64,000 nt of DNA from an uncultured Bacteroidota bacterium (GTDB taxonomy: Bacteria; Bacteroidota; Bacteroidia; Flavobacteriales; Flavobacteriaceae): positions 1 through 64,000 of the forward strand of contig CABYFY010000001.1 of assembly GCA_902518355.1 (NCBI GenBank), written 5' to 3'. Under the pieces are notes generated by a model. The model ran no database searches, was not told the origin of the DNA, and was given only the letters and a program-made list of their open reading frames with translations. Both the position numbers and the translations under genes were made by a program. Positions 25,667 to 34,367 of the stretch are shown in pieces (within the stretch, counting starts at the first letter, position 1; every line of letters begins with the position of its first letter).

Positions 25667-26456
25667 AAAAATAATAATTACCATTCCCCATTATAATAAT
25701 CCAGCGGGATTAATTAATACTATATCATCAATTAATGATCCAATTAAAATCGACATAGTTATTACAGATGATGGAAGTGAAATTAAGCTTGATGAGCACC
25801 AAGTTAGATCGAAATATAACAACAAAGGAAACATACACTTTATATACTTAGACAAAAATTACGGAGTTGGTATTGCAGCTAATAAGTGTTTAGAATATGT
25901 TAAAAATAAGAGTTACAAATATGTAGCTAGACTTGATGCTGGAGATATTAGCTACAAAAACAAATTTTCAAAACAGATTGAGTTTTTAGAAAAAAACAAT
26001 CAAATTATGCTAGTCGGCACATGGGCGAGAGTGTTAGATAATGAAGGGAATTTATTGTTTTATATAAAACATCCAACTGATCATAACAATATTAAAAGAA
26101 AGATGTATTTAAACAGTATGTTTGTAAACCCAACAGTGTTATTTAAAACTTCAATCCTAGAAACTGTTTCTGAGTATCCTATAGAATATAAAGATGCAGC
26201 TCAAGACTATGCTTTTTTTTTCAAAGTAATTAAGCATTTTAAATGTGCAAATATTCCTGAGGTTTTGCTTGATTATATTATTGATAAAAATTCTATTTCA
26301 ACCAAAAAAAGAAAACTTCAAGTAAAGAATAGAATTAAAATTATAGCTGAAAACTTTAAGCTTGGTATTTATCCAATTTATGGATTACTTAGGAGTCTTG
26401 TGCTATATTTCTTCTCAAGAAGCTCAACAACTATTATTAAAAAGCGATTAAATTAA
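25659..26456 (+). CDS. Family 2 glycosyltransferase
   Basis: GT-A fold transferase of 265 residues. The N-terminal PHYNNPAG nucleotide-sugar strand, the TDDGSE motif (37-42) and the metal-binding DAGD (about 95-98) are present, as is a YKDAAQDYAFF block near residue 180. It should add one sugar to the lipid-linked repeat unit at the cytoplasmic face. Start is ATG 25659; an in-frame ATG 27 bases upstream gives an unlikely N terminus. Overlaps the preceding polymerase by 8 bases; the next gene starts 1 base after. Confidence 0.85.
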   Translation: MDKKIIITIPHYNNPAGLINTISSINDPIKIDIVITDDGSEIKLDEHQVRSKYNNKGNIHFIYLDKNYGVGIAANKCLEYVKNKSYKYVARLDAGDISYKNKFSKQIEFLEKNNQIMLVGTWARVLDNEGNLLFYIKHPTDHNNIKRKMYLNSMFVNPTVLFKTSILETVSEYPIEYKDAAQDYAFFFKVIKHFKCANIPEVLLDYIIDKNSISTKKRKLQVKNRIKIIAENFKLGIYPIYGLLRSLVLYFFSRSSTTIIKKRLN

Positions 26457-26457
26457 T

Positions 26458-27672
26458 ATGAATAACAAACTAGAAAAAACATATAATTATATAGGCTTTT
26501 TAATATGCCTTTCAATTCCATTTATGACATATGCAAAGGCTTTTGTGAATATATGTATGATTTGCTTGTTTCTAATTCTTGTTGTTTTACTAAATACGCA
26601 AAAAGCTTTAGAAATTATAAAGAACAATTTTTTTAAAACATTTTTGATATTTTTATTATTTGTAACCCTATTTACAGTTTTTAATTCTTCATTCTTTCTT
26701 GATTTTTCTGAAACGAGAAAAATAGCGCAAATTGCTCTTTTATTTATCTTATTTTCATTCGTTAATGATAAGCGCTTTTTGATTTATGGATTTATTTTAG
26801 GGGTCTTTATTAGCAGTCTCATAACAGGAATAAATATTATCAATTATTATTTAAATTCTTTTGAGCTATTGATATCAAAATCATCGATTGAAGATCTATT
26901 TATTACACAGAGGTTGTACCTTGGGTTTTTCATAGTAATTTCAGCTATATTACTTTTTAACATTTATCAAACTAGCATAAATAATGTTCAAAAATATTCA
27001 AGTCTTTTGCTGATTATATACTTTTTATTTGTGTTGTTTCTAATTTCATCTAGAAGCGCCTTGTTAATTGCAGTTGTAGTTTTTTTAACTACTATTATTC
27101 ATGAACTCAAACCTCAACATAGCTTTCTGTTAGTTGTAGGAGCTGTTTTAATTTTTTCTTCAATTATTTATACAAACAAAAATTTATCAAATAGATTCTT
27201 ATATTCTGAAGATTCGATTAGATCTTCTTTTATTGACAAGATAAAAACGCATGAGCCTAGATATGATATATGGAAGTTTTCGGGCCAAATATTTAAAGAG
27301 GAAAAACCGTATTTTTTTGGAATTGGTACATTCAAAACACAGGAATTATTGGTCTCCAAATATCAGCTAATGCCAATTGAAAAAAGAAAGAATTGGTTTA
27401 TAGAAAGGAATTTTAATACGCACAATCAGTATATTGACATTACCATTTCATACGGAATTATTGGTCTTTTAATTTTTTTAGTTTTCGTTAAGGAAACAGT
27501 CAAGTTTTCGTTAAAGAACATACATTCTTTGAATTTAGTTCTTAGTCTACTTTTATTTTTACTTGTCGAAAATATATTTCACAGGCAACTCGGTTCTTTC
27601 ATTTTTGCTCTAACTTTAGTTTTGGCTTTATTTTTAATCAAATCGAAAAATGAAAAAAATATTAATTGTTGA
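26458..27672 (+). CDS. O-antigen polymerase/ligase family protein (Wzy/WaaL-like), copy 2
   Basis: Polytopic membrane protein of 404 residues with about 10-12 helices and a Wzy_C-type region: a short loop with FGIGTFKTQELLV (about 282-294) and NTHNQYIDI (about 321-329), the HNxY signature of WaaL/Wzy ligases. Having two such proteins in one cluster suggests that one is the polymerase and the other a ligase attaching the chain to its anchor; copy 2 has the clearer ligase signature. Which is which is inference. It overlaps the following glycosyltransferase by 23 bases. Confidence 0.78.
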   Translation: MNNKLEKTYNYIGFLICLSIPFMTYAKAFVNICMICLFLILVVLLNTQKALEIIKNNFFKTFLIFLLFVTLFTVFNSSFFLDFSETRKIAQIALLFILFSFVNDKRFLIYGFILGVFISSLITGINIINYYLNSFELLISKSSIEDLFITQRLYLGFFIVISAILLFNIYQTSINNVQKYSSLLLIIYFLFVLFLISSRSALLIAVVVFLTTIIHELKPQHSFLLVVGAVLIFSSIIYTNKNLSNRFLYSEDSIRSSFIDKIKTHEPRYDIWKFSGQIFKEEKPYFFGIGTFKTQELLVSKYQLMPIEKRKNWFIERNFNTHNQYIDITISYGIIGLLIFLVFVKETVKFSLKNIHSLNLVLSLLLFLLVENIFHRQLGSFIFALTLVLALFLIKSKNEKNINC

Positions 27673-28732
27673 TTGGCTAGACAAGTATGGTGGTGCAGAA
27701 AGAGTTTTAACTGTTTTAAACAAACAGTTTGACTTTGATAAATGCTTCACTTTAATTAATATAATGTCTAGCAACGATCTCGATAGAGTTTTTAATGATA
27801 AAAAAATCAAGATTGTAGAATCCAATTTAAGGCTGGTTAGATCAGGTTTTAGGTATTTGTTTTTTTTATTCCCTTTTTTCATTTCTAGATTTAAGTCGGA
27901 TGACACTAATGCCCTCATAATCTCGTCTTCTTTTTCTGTTGCTAAAGGTTTTAAAAAGCAGAGCAATCAAACACATATTTGTTACTATCAGGCAAGAAAT
28001 CAAAGGTATATTTGGGATAAAGAAAACATATATTTTTCATGGTGGCAAAAAATCCTATTAGCTCCACTATTATATTTATTGCGTAAAATTGATGTTAAAC
28101 ATTCAGGAAGACCAGATTATATTATTGCAAATTCTTTGTTTGTAAAAGATTGGATTAAAAAAAACTACAACATAGAATCATCTGTTATATACCCGCCTGT
28201 TGACACAAAACTTTTTAAATTTCAAAAAAACAAACAAGATTACTTTATTACTACAGCTAGATTAGAACCATATAAACGGGTTGACTTACTGGTTAAGGCA
28301 TTTAATAAGACCGGAGATATATTATATGTGGTTGGCGATGGTTCCATGAAAAAAAGATTGAGGAAAACTGCAAAGCAAAACATTAAGTTTTTTGATTTTC
28401 TTGAGCCTAAAGAGGTTATGGAGTTGGTGAGTAAAGCAAAAGCTTTTGTTCATGCAGGAATAGAGGATTTTGGTATCGCACCGGTTGAGGCTCAATCATG
28501 TGGCACACCTGTCATTGCCTATAATTTAGGTGGACTTTCGGAAACAGTAATTGATGGAAAAACAGGAATACTTTTTAATTTTCAAACAACAGATGCAATT
28601 TTAGACGCATTAAAACGTTTTAAAAAAACTAAATTTAATCTGAGAAAAATAAGTGAACATGCAGAGCAGTTCTCTGAAGAAAGGTTCGCCCAAAACTTTC
28701 AGAATTTCATTGACTTGAAAATAAAACAATAA
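27650..28732 (+). CDS. Family 4 glycosyltransferase
   Basis: GT-B fold transferase of 360 residues. The N-terminal GGAERVL phosphate loop (about 14-20) and the GT4 signature ExxxxxxxE (EDFGIAPVE, Glu272-Glu280) are intact. Such enzymes use nucleotide sugars with retention of configuration. It acts in the cluster's repeat-unit assembly; donor unknown. It ends 9 bases before the priming transferase gene. Confidence 0.9.
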   Translation: MKKILIVDWLDKYGGAERVLTVLNKQFDFDKCFTLINIMSSNDLDRVFNDKKIKIVESNLRLVRSGFRYLFFLFPFFISRFKSDDTNALIISSSFSVAKGFKKQSNQTHICYYQARNQRYIWDKENIYFSWWQKILLAPLLYLLRKIDVKHSGRPDYIIANSLFVKDWIKKNYNIESSVIYPPVDTKLFKFQKNKQDYFITTARLEPYKRVDLLVKAFNKTGDILYVVGDGSMKKRLRKTAKQNIKFFDFLEPKEVMELVSKAKAFVHAGIEDFGIAPVEAQSCGTPVIAYNLGGLSETVIDGKTGILFNFQTTDAILDALKRFKKTKFNLRKISEHAEQFSEERFAQNFQNFIDLKIKQ

Positions 28733-28741
28733 AATTACCTT

Positions 28742-30100
28742 ATGGTAAAAAAGTACGCAGGGAGATATTCAAAATATTTAAGGCCAATTTCTATTTTTTT
28801 TGATTTATTAGTGCTGAATTCTTTTGTCTATTTATACTTAGGTAAGGAGTTGATTCAACCTGTTATAATTGCTGTATTTTCTTTTCTTTGGATCATTTCA
28901 GCGTTAATAACTAAGTTTTACGAAGTCTACAGGTTTACAAAATTTATAAAAATTGTCTCATATGTTTTCTACCAACTATTACTGTTTTCAATTTTTGTAT
29001 TTGCATTTTTTGGTGTGGCAGAAACTCTAAACCCTGGCTTGTCAAAAACCTTAATTTTTCTATTATATACTTTTCTCCTCGTATCCCTGTTTAAGTTTAC
29101 CCTTTTTTATGGATTACAAAGTTATAGGCTGGGTTTTGGCGGCAACTTTAGAAAGACGATAATTATTGGCAATGATGAATCTGTTGAGGAGCTAAAAGAA
29201 TTTTTTATCACCCAAAAGGAGCTAGGTTATGAAAACAGAAAGACCTTTAGTTTCAAATCCCCTTCTGATTTAGATTTGCAAGAATGCTTTGATTTTATTC
29301 TATCAAGGAATATTGATGAAGTTTATTGCTCTGCAAATGAACTTGAGGAAAATCAATTAAATCTTTTAATTGAATTCTGTGAAAATAATTTTAAAATCCT
29401 AAAATTTATTTCTAAAAGAGGAGGCTTACTTTCCAAAAAATTAAAAACTGACACATACGGGCTTTCAACAGTTCAGTCTTTAAGACAAATGCCTCTTTCA
29501 AATGATTACAACACCCTTGTAAAAAGATTTTTTGATATAGTTTTTTCATTATTTATTATTATGTTTTTTCTTTCATGGATTACTCCGATAATAGCTTTAT
29601 TGATAAAAATTGAAAGCAGTGGCCCAGTCTTTTTTAAACAAACTAGAAACGGAATTAAGTATAAAGAGTTTACGTGTTATAAGTTTAGATCAATGGTTGA
29701 AAATATTGACGCTGATATTCAACAGGCAACTAAAAACGATAAAAGAGTGACTAAGATTGGTAAGATTCTCAGGAAGACCAGCTTAGACGAACTACCACAA
29801 TTTTACAATGTATTAATTGGGAATATGTCAGTTGTAGGTCCAAGACCCCACATGATAAAAGAAAACGAAAGGTACTCAAAATCAGTAAACAAGTTTATGG
29901 TACGTCATTTTGTTAAACCAGGAATTACTGGATTAGCACAAGTGAAGGGATTTAGAGGTGAAATTGAAATAAATGAGGATATAATTAATAGAGTTAAGTT
30001 CGATATTTATTATTTAGAAAACTGGTCTTTAATCTTGGATTTAAATATTGTATTTTTGACTGCAATAAATTTTTTAACCGGCCATAAAAAGGCATACTAA
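28742..30100 (+). CDS. Polyprenyl glycosylphosphotransferase (initiating sugar-1-P transferase)
   Basis: Membrane enzyme of 452 residues that starts repeat-unit synthesis by moving a sugar-1-phosphate onto undecaprenyl phosphate. Four to five N-terminal helices (about 1-125), a cytoplasmic region, then the bacterial sugar transferase domain (about 258-452): membrane segment VKRFFDIVFSLFIIM, basic FKQTRNG, catalytic SLDELPQ at about 347-353, GPRP near 366, and PGITGLAQVKG. WcaJ/WbaP-like. It is last in the polysaccharide cluster and purD begins 13 bases downstream. Confidence 0.92.
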   Translation: MVKKYAGRYSKYLRPISIFFDLLVLNSFVYLYLGKELIQPVIIAVFSFLWIISALITKFYEVYRFTKFIKIVSYVFYQLLLFSIFVFAFFGVAETLNPGLSKTLIFLLYTFLLVSLFKFTLFYGLQSYRLGFGGNFRKTIIIGNDESVEELKEFFITQKELGYENRKTFSFKSPSDLDLQECFDFILSRNIDEVYCSANELEENQLNLLIEFCENNFKILKFISKRGGLLSKKLKTDTYGLSTVQSLRQMPLSNDYNTLVKRFFDIVFSLFIIMFFLSWITPIIALLIKIESSGPVFFKQTRNGIKYKEFTCYKFRSMVENIDADIQQATKNDKRVTKIGKILRKTSLDELPQFYNVLIGNMSVVGPRPHMIKENERYSKSVNKFMVRHFVKPGITGLAQVKGFRGEIEINEDIINRVKFDIYYLENWSLILDLNIVFLTAINFLTGHKKAY

Positions 30101-30113
30101 ATTTTAGTTCACA

Positions 30114-31385
30114 ATGAATATAATGATATTAGGCTCAGGTGGAAGAGAGCATGCTTTTGCGTATAAAATTAAGCAAAGCACGCTGTGTAAAAATTTATAC
30201 GTAGCCCCAGGAAACTCGGGTACAAGTGAGATAGCGACTAATCTTGAAATTCAGGTTAATCAATTTGAGCTTATTGCAGACGCGATTCAAAAATATATTA
30301 TTTCGATGGTCATTGTTGGGCCTGAAGTACCATTAGTTAATGGCCTAAATGATTACATAAAAAGTCACAAAAAATTAAGTAATGTAATAGTAATTGGACC
30401 AAACCAACACGCATCTCAGCTTGAAGGAAGTAAAGATTTTGCTAAAGATTTTTTAAATCGTCATAATATTCCAACAGCTGCACACAAAACATTTACGGCC
30501 CAAACAATTGATGATGCATTTTTATATATTGATTCAATGCCTGCGCCATATGTTTTAAAGGCTGATGGTCTTGCAGCTGGTAAGGGTGTGCTAATTATTG
30601 ATGATCCTAATGAAGCCAAAAATGAGCTGAATGAAATGTTGACAAAATCCAAATTTGGAGACGCTGGAAATAGTGTAGTTATAGAGGAATTCCTTGACGG
30701 AATTGAATTAAGTTGTTTCGCTTTAACAGATGGAAAAGATTATAAATTATTGCCAAGTGCAAAAGATTATAAAAGAATCGGAGAAGGCGATACAGGGCTT
30801 AATACTGGCGGAATGGGCGCAGTTTCTCCCCCCACATTTTTAACACAAGACTTTTTTAATAAGATTGAAAAAAAAGTAATTAAGCCTACTATTGACGGAC
30901 TTAAAAATGATAATATAGATTATCAAGGGTTTTTATTTTTTGGACTAATTAAAGTTAAAGAGGAGCCATATGTAATCGAGTACAACGTTAGAATGGGAGA
31001 TCCAGAATCTGAAGTTGTTTTGCCTAGAATAAAATCTGACTTTTTAGAGCTTTTATTATCGGTAAGCAACGGTGAATTATCCAACCATCAAGTTGAAATT
31101 GATAGTCAACAAGCTGCCACAGTTTTTTTGGTTTCAGGAGGCTACCCTGAAAAATATGAAAAAGGCAAGGAAATTTTTGGACTGGATATAAAATCAGACT
31201 CTATATTATTTCATGCTGGAGCGAAATCCGAAAATGGAAAAATAAAGACAAATGGTGGTAGAGTCATCGCTATTACTTCAATGGCAGATTCTGTAAAAGA
31301 TGCCCTAGAGAAATCTTACGAAACGATTAAGAGTATAAAATTTGAAAAGATGAATTATAGAAAAGATATAGGCTTCGATTTATAA
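30114..31385 (+). CDS. purD: Phosphoribosylamine-glycine ligase (GAR synthetase)
   Basis: Purine biosynthesis: ATP + 5-phosphoribosylamine + glycine to GAR. ATP-grasp enzyme of 423 residues with the GGREHA motif near residues 10-15, KADGLAAGKGV (about 143-153), and the GDPESEVVLPR signature (about 288-298). It probably continues the polysaccharide transcript. It overlaps the convergent DUF6341 gene by 6 bases at the palindrome TTATAA. Confidence 0.96.
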   Translation: MNIMILGSGGREHAFAYKIKQSTLCKNLYVAPGNSGTSEIATNLEIQVNQFELIADAIQKYIISMVIVGPEVPLVNGLNDYIKSHKKLSNVIVIGPNQHASQLEGSKDFAKDFLNRHNIPTAAHKTFTAQTIDDAFLYIDSMPAPYVLKADGLAAGKGVLIIDDPNEAKNELNEMLTKSKFGDAGNSVVIEEFLDGIELSCFALTDGKDYKLLPSAKDYKRIGEGDTGLNTGGMGAVSPPTFLTQDFFNKIEKKVIKPTIDGLKNDNIDYQGFLFFGLIKVKEEPYVIEYNVRMGDPESEVVLPRIKSDFLELLLSVSNGELSNHQVEIDSQQAATVFLVSGGYPEKYEKGKEIFGLDIKSDSILFHAGAKSENGKIKTNGGRVIAITSMADSVKDALEKSYETIKSIKFEKMNYRKDIGFDL

Positions 31386-31607
31386 AAAATCATGAGCTGT
31401 TATTGTCATATCTTCTTCATTATTGTCATCAAATTTCTTCAGTTGAATCATCCAATAACAAAATGCAGCAGTTCCTATTGTCATAAAAATCCAAACCATG
31501 AAATTTGACAACCACCAGTTGTAGTCCCCAACTTCTCTTAATATATCAAAAGGGATAAAAAAATAGTTAACAAAAAGATTTTCAATAGCGTAAAATATCT
31601 CTTTCAT
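31380..31607 (-). CDS. DUF6341-type small membrane protein
   Basis: Small protein of 75 residues with one transmembrane helix near residues 35-54 (the FMVWIFMTIGTAAFCYWM stretch) and an acidic C-terminal tail. I recall it as the Flavobacteriia family DUF6341, commonly next to purD and a DUF6427 protein, the arrangement seen here; related proteins have been mislabelled uracil phosphoribosyltransferase, which the sequence does not support. Function unknown. A -7 box is at 31632-31639. Confidence 0.7.
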   Translation of the reverse strand: MKEIFYAIENLFVNYFFIPFDILREVGDYNWWLSNFMVWIFMTIGTAAFCYWMIQLKKFDDNNEEDMTITAHDFL

Positions 31608-31631
31608 TATGAATCATAATTATTTACTTTG

Positions 31632-31639
31632 CAAATATA
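31632..31639 (-). promoter_or_regulatory. -7 promoter box of the DUF6341 gene
   Basis: Minus-strand TATATTTG, 24 bases before the ATG at 31607. The plus strand has a near-miss TACTTTG at 31625-31631 (one base short) that may serve the divergent DUF6427 gene. Confidence 0.5.
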
Positions 31640-31650
31640 CAAATCTTTAA

Positions 31651-32559
31651 ATGATAATCAGAGTTTTTAAATTCACAAAATTACCTCAAGTAATAGCAGC
31701 AATAATTATTTCAATTCTAATAATGCTCGCTTTTAAAAACATAGATAATTTAGTCGCTGAAATATATTCTCTTTCTCTCTTAGTAGCAATTTTTTTTCTA
31801 TCTCTTTTTATAATTTCCAAAAACTCAATTTTAAAAAATAACCAATATATTTCATTAGGTCTTATTATCTTTTGTGGCGTTTATTTTAAAATGCCATCAG
31901 AAATAAATATTACAGCTTCTTATTTGTTTCTCTTGTTATCTATCAGAAAAATTTATAGTTTAAAATCAAAAAAAAATCAAAATAAAAAATTGTTTGATAT
32001 TGGATTTTGGTATTTGATCTCGATTATTTTTAATCCTGTTAATCTATTTTTTATCTTTACGATTTTGACGGGTATATTTATTTTTTATAAAATCAGCCCT
32101 GTAGTAGTATTAAAAATAGTTGCAGGAATGCTAGGCGCCACGCTGATTGCTCTTTTCTATTTTGATTTAACAGAAAATATCCAATTAACTCAAGATTACT
32201 TTATCGATATTATTGATCAAATTTGGATTGCATATAGCGCTAATGATACATTTCTAAATCAGAATCTTGACTATTGGTTGTTTGCATCAATTAGCCTTTT
32301 AATATTCTTATATTATTCATTTAGATTTTTTGGAAATAATCTTGGGGAACGAATAAAAAACCTATTTCTTATTACTTTTTTTATTAATTCCATTCTCCTA
32401 TCTTTTGTAATTAATGAATATTCTATTTTCTTATTTTTTCCATTTCTGGTAACTTTGGTAAAAATAATTTCTGAATTAAAGGATAATTTGTTTTTTGAAA
32501 CAGTTGTTTTAATAGCAATAATACTAAACTCTTATCCTTATAATTTTTTAACAAACTAA
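31651..32559 (+). CDS. DUF6427 family membrane protein
   Basis: Membrane protein of 302 residues with about eight hydrophobic helices and few polar loops. It matches the pattern I recall for the Flavobacteriia family DUF6427, found beside purD and DUF6341. No catalytic motif is visible and the function is unknown. It starts the run DUF6427, DUF6165, GT9 on the plus strand, 3 bases before the next gene. Confidence 0.65.
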   Translation: MIIRVFKFTKLPQVIAAIIISILIMLAFKNIDNLVAEIYSLSLLVAIFFLSLFIISKNSILKNNQYISLGLIIFCGVYFKMPSEINITASYLFLLLSIRKIYSLKSKKNQNKKLFDIGFWYLISIIFNPVNLFFIFTILTGIFIFYKISPVVVLKIVAGMLGATLIALFYFDLTENIQLTQDYFIDIIDQIWIAYSANDTFLNQNLDYWLFASISLLIFLYYSFRFFGNNLGERIKNLFLITFFINSILLSFVINEYSIFLFFPFLVTLVKIISELKDNLFFETVVLIAIILNSYPYNFLTN

Positions 32560-32562
32560 AGA

Positions 32563-32949
32563 ATGAAAGTAGAAGTCTCAAATGGTGAATTGCTAGATAA
32601 GCTATCAATTTTAGAATTGAAGTTGAAAAATATTAAAGACGATAAAAAATTAATAAATATTAAAAATGAGCATGGCGGTCTAAGCCCACTTTGTAATAAT
32701 TTGTTTAATAATTATGGCAATGAGCTGAGAAGTCTTTATGCTAAGCTTTCTGAAATAAATGCTGAATTATGGAAAATTGAAGATGATATAAGAGAGTGTG
32801 AAAGAAATAAAGATTTTGGAGACGAATTTGTTCGATTGGCAAGGGCTGTGTATTTCACAAACGATAAAAGAAGTGATGTAAAAAAATCTATTAATTTACT
32901 AACTGAATCAGGTTTTGTTGAAGAAAAGTCATACGAGGATTACAAATAA
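32563..32949 (+). CDS. DUF6165-like protein
   Basis: Soluble protein of 128 residues. The opening MKVEVSNGELLDKLSILELKL is typical of a small family (DUF6165 as I recall) associated with LPS or glycan gene clusters. Helical, no membrane segment, no cysteine pattern of note. It sits 3 bases after the DUF6427 gene and 12 before a GT9 gene, so a role with the glycosyltransferase is likely but unproven. Confidence 0.65.
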   Translation: MKVEVSNGELLDKLSILELKLKNIKDDKKLINIKNEHGGLSPLCNNLFNNYGNELRSLYAKLSEINAELWKIEDDIRECERNKDFGDEFVRLARAVYFTNDKRSDVKKSINLLTESGFVEEKSYEDYK

Positions 32950-32961
32950 TTAAATTTAAAC

Positions 32962-33966
32962 TTGACCAAACACTTACTAATAATTAGATTGTCAGCATTT
33001 GGAGATGTCGCTATGACAGTCCCTGTTATTAGCATTTTGAGAAGTACTCACCCTGAAATTAAAATAACGTTATTAACTACAAAGTTTTTTTCAACACTGT
33101 ATAATCAAATACCAGAAATTAACTTTTTATATTTTGAACCTAAACATAAAACTTTACAAGGGTTATTTGGTCTCTCCAGAAAAATAAATAAAATAAATCC
33201 GGATTTTATAATTGATTTACATGATGTATTGAGAACCAAGATTCTAAGACTTTTTTTAATTAACAAATTCGGTCATACAGCTGTTGTAAACAAAGGAAGA
33301 AAAGAAAAAAAATTATTAATCCGAGGAATTAAATCAGAGCCTTTAAAATCAATGCATCGTAGATACGCAGAGACATTCGAAGCGTTAAACATCAAAATTA
33401 ATATAGATGATTTTTCTTATTACAAGAAAATCAAAATCACTAATCACAATTATGCCTTTTCTTCTAAAGATAAATTAATAGGGATTGCCCCCTTTGCCAA
33501 ACATCAGTGCAAGGAATATTCATTAAATAGTATTATTAATTTTATTGACTCTTTGGATAAAAGCTGGCAAATATTAATTTTTGGTGCGCCTGGAATTGAA
33601 GAGCAGAAAATAATAAAACTTTGCAACAATAAAAGTAATAGACACGTCATTTCTTCTAATTATAATTTAGAACAACAGATGGCTATTATGTCAAATCTTG
33701 ATGCTATGATTTCAATGGATTCGGCCAACGGGCATATCGCTTCATTATTTGGAATAGATGTAATCACTATTTGGGGAGCAACTCATCCAAATTCTGGGTA
33801 TGGACCTTTAAATCAGCCAAAAGAAAATTCGATAGTTCCAGATTTGAATAAATATCCTGATTTACCAGTTACAATTTATGGATCTGATTGCCCTGCCGAC
33901 TATGAGGAGGCTATTAATAGCATAAAGTGCGAAAGAATTTTAGAGAGGCTTGATAAAATTATTTAA
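32962..33966 (+). CDS. Family 9 glycosyltransferase (heptosyltransferase-like)
   Basis: GT-B transferase of 334 residues, GT9 family (LPS heptosyltransferase type). N-terminal RLSAFGDVAMTVP (about 9-21) and C-terminal SMDSANGHIASLFG (about 252-265) with TIWGATHP are the two signatures. It probably adds a core sugar in lipopolysaccharide. Translation starts with TTG at 32962. Its stop shares the palindrome TTAA with the stop of the convergent ferredoxin gene. Confidence 0.88.
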   Translation: MTKHLLIIRLSAFGDVAMTVPVISILRSTHPEIKITLLTTKFFSTLYNQIPEINFLYFEPKHKTLQGLFGLSRKINKINPDFIIDLHDVLRTKILRLFLINKFGHTAVVNKGRKEKKLLIRGIKSEPLKSMHRRYAETFEALNIKINIDDFSYYKKIKITNHNYAFSSKDKLIGIAPFAKHQCKEYSLNSIINFIDSLDKSWQILIFGAPGIEEQKIIKLCNNKSNRHVISSNYNLEQQMAIMSNLDAMISMDSANGHIASLFGIDVITIWGATHPNSGYGPLNQPKENSIVPDLNKYPDLPVTIYGSDCPADYEEAINSIKCERILERLDKII

Positions 33967-34247
33967 ATATCATCAGCGTCAACATAAATGTTTTCCGATG
34001 TGGGAAATGCTTGGCAAGTAATTATTAATCCCTCTTCGATTTCGCTATCTGTTAATATATAATTTTGCTCTAGCTCAACAGTTCCAGATTTCAATTTTCC
34101 AATACAAGTAGCACAAGCCCCACCCCTGCATGAATAAGGAGCATCAATATCATTTTCAATAGCTGAATCCAGTATTGTTTTATTCATCTCACCATCGATA
34201 GTTGTTTCAACTCCATCAACCTTAAAAGTAATTTTTACAGACCCCAT
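33963..34247 (-). CDS. 2Fe-2S ferredoxin, plant/paa-type domain
   Basis: Small electron carrier of 94 residues with the ligands Cys40, Cys45, Cys48 and Cys78 in the spacing C-x4-C-x2-C-x29-C, the plant-type [2Fe-2S] pattern. Its redox partner is not encoded nearby. It resembles the C-terminal ferredoxin domain of phenylacetyl-CoA epoxidase reductase but stands alone. Convergent with the GT9 gene (4-base overlap at TTAA). Confidence 0.9.
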   Translation of the reverse strand: MGSVKITFKVDGVETTIDGEMNKTILDSAIENDIDAPYSCRGGACATCIGKLKSGTVELEQNYILTDSEIEEGLIITCQAFPTSENIYVDADDI

Positions 34248-34301
34248 TTTTATGTTTATTTACGAATTTAAATATTTTCAATTTCATAATAAAAAGATGA
34301 C

Positions 34302-34309
34302 TATTTTTG
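34302..34309 (+). promoter_or_regulatory. -7 promoter box of sprE
   Basis: TATTTTTG, 58 bases before the TTG start of the sprE gene. If used, the leader is longer than for most genes in this window. Confidence 0.45.
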
Positions 34310-34367
34310 TCAAAAGCACAATATCATTATTTATATTCTGTTTTAATCATATAATCAATATTATAAA

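Noticed and set aside
31380-31607. Uracil phosphoribosyltransferase label for the small protein next to purD
   Set aside because: Only 75 residues, a single membrane helix and no PRPP loop.
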